Below, piece after piece: positions 6,983 to 7,032 of a stretch of DNA of 7,032 bases. The stretch lies in assembly GCA_946403545.1 (NCBI GenBank), contig CAMJAG010000051.1, positions 1 through 7,032 of the forward strand, in the 5' to 3' direction. A program made the position numbers and the translations under genes. The notes under the pieces were generated by a model. The model saw only the letters and a program-made list of their open reading frames with translations. It did not search any database and was not told the DNA's origin. How positions within the stretch are numbered: position 1 is the first letter of the stretch; every line of letters starts with the position of its first letter. The stretch is from an uncultured Caryophanales bacterium. Lineage in GTDB: Bacteria > Bacillota_I > Bacilli_A > RFN20 > CAG-826.

Positions 6983-7032
6983 TTATGCAACTCTGTTGAT
7001 TTCGAAAGTCATACCTAAGAAGAACTTATGTT
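6983..7032 (-). CDS. C-terminal end of an upstream gene, probably a paralogous surface protein
   Basis: An open frame enters from the window edge and ends at TAA (6983-6985), giving HKFFLGMTFEINRVA as the last 15 residues. The stop lies 13 nt before the ATG of the next gene, a typical operon spacing. The tail aligns by eye with the end of the neighbouring secreted protein (KFFLGMTFEINRV against NFISNVTFKILRE, sharing F, TF and I plus a near-terminal R). This suggests a tandem pair of TasA-like proteins. With only 15 residues, both the frame and the homology are tentative. Confidence 0.55.
   Translation of the reverse strand, partial: HKFFLGMTFEINRVA

Larger units (their letters stand above)
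1..7032 (-). other. Single operon-like block running through the whole window
   Basis: All seven genes are on the minus strand. Junctions in transcription order: 13 nt gap, 15 nt gap, 17 nt gap, 4-nt overlap (ATGA), 1-nt overlap (TAATG), 4-nt overlap (ATGA). There is no room for separate promoters between genes except inside coding sequence, and no hairpin plus T-run terminator was seen. Promoter and terminator are presumably outside the window. The tightest coupling joins the DUF2357-like, signal peptidase, EAL and nucleosidase genes. Confidence 0.8.

Noticed and set aside
6970..6990. TTG start at 6990 for the secreted protein
   Set aside because: It adds seven residues before a standard MNKKR signal start, overlaps the upstream gene end by 8 nt and has no spaced SD. 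The ATG at 6969 is more likely, though it also lacks a strong SD.
6707..7018. Plus-strand open frame of 103 codons at the right end
   Set aside because: It is antisense to the secreted protein signal region and the upstream gene end, with low-complexity content and no SD. The minus-strand genes explain the sequence better.

Overview
The window is AT-rich and densely coded. It reads as one co-directional gene string on the minus strand, so transcription runs from position 7032 towards position 1. The low GC content, the strong AGGAG-type ribosome sites, the SipW-type signal peptidase and the TasA-like secreted proteins point to a low-GC Gram-positive bacterium of the Bacilli or a Mollicutes-related uncultured lineage. 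TGA is used as a stop at two ATGA gene junctions, so the code looks standard rather than the Mycoplasma code. The lineage is an inference; no marker gene is present.

Layout in transcription order: (1) 7032-6983, the last 15 codons of a gene whose C-terminus resembles that of the next gene; (2) 6969-5902, a secreted surface protein with a SipW-type (TasA/CalY-like) signal peptide; (3) 5886-4369, a membrane-anchored McrB-like AAA+ ATPase; (4) 4351-2753, a DUF2357-like protein that has a coiled coil and a small C-terminal domain where relatives usually carry a nuclease; (5) 2756-1920, an ER/SipW-type signal peptidase I with a Ser/His active site; (6) 1920-385, a membrane protein with a degenerate GGDEF and an apparently intact EAL domain (cyclic-di-GMP phosphodiesterase); (7) 388-1, the N-terminal 129 codons of an MTA/SAH nucleosidase-like protein. 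Gaps are 13-17 nt or the genes overlap by 1-4 nt. There is no intergenic stretch long enough for a separate regulatory region, and no terminator is visible, so this looks like the middle of one operon that starts and ends outside the window.

Working model (inference): the operon makes secreted TasA-like surface proteins and the dedicated peptidase that matures them. A c-di-GMP phosphodiesterase sits in the same transcript and could connect production to a sessile/motile signal. The unusual part is the McrB-like ATPase plus DUF2357-like pair. Such pairs are normally seen as Type IV restriction or defence modules, but here the ATPase has a membrane anchor, the partner lacks a recognisable nuclease, and both lie between a secreted protein and its peptidase. 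That suggests an envelope-associated AAA+ machine that works on surface-protein export or assembly. No CRISPR array, tRNA, rRNA, insertion sequence or long repeat was seen.
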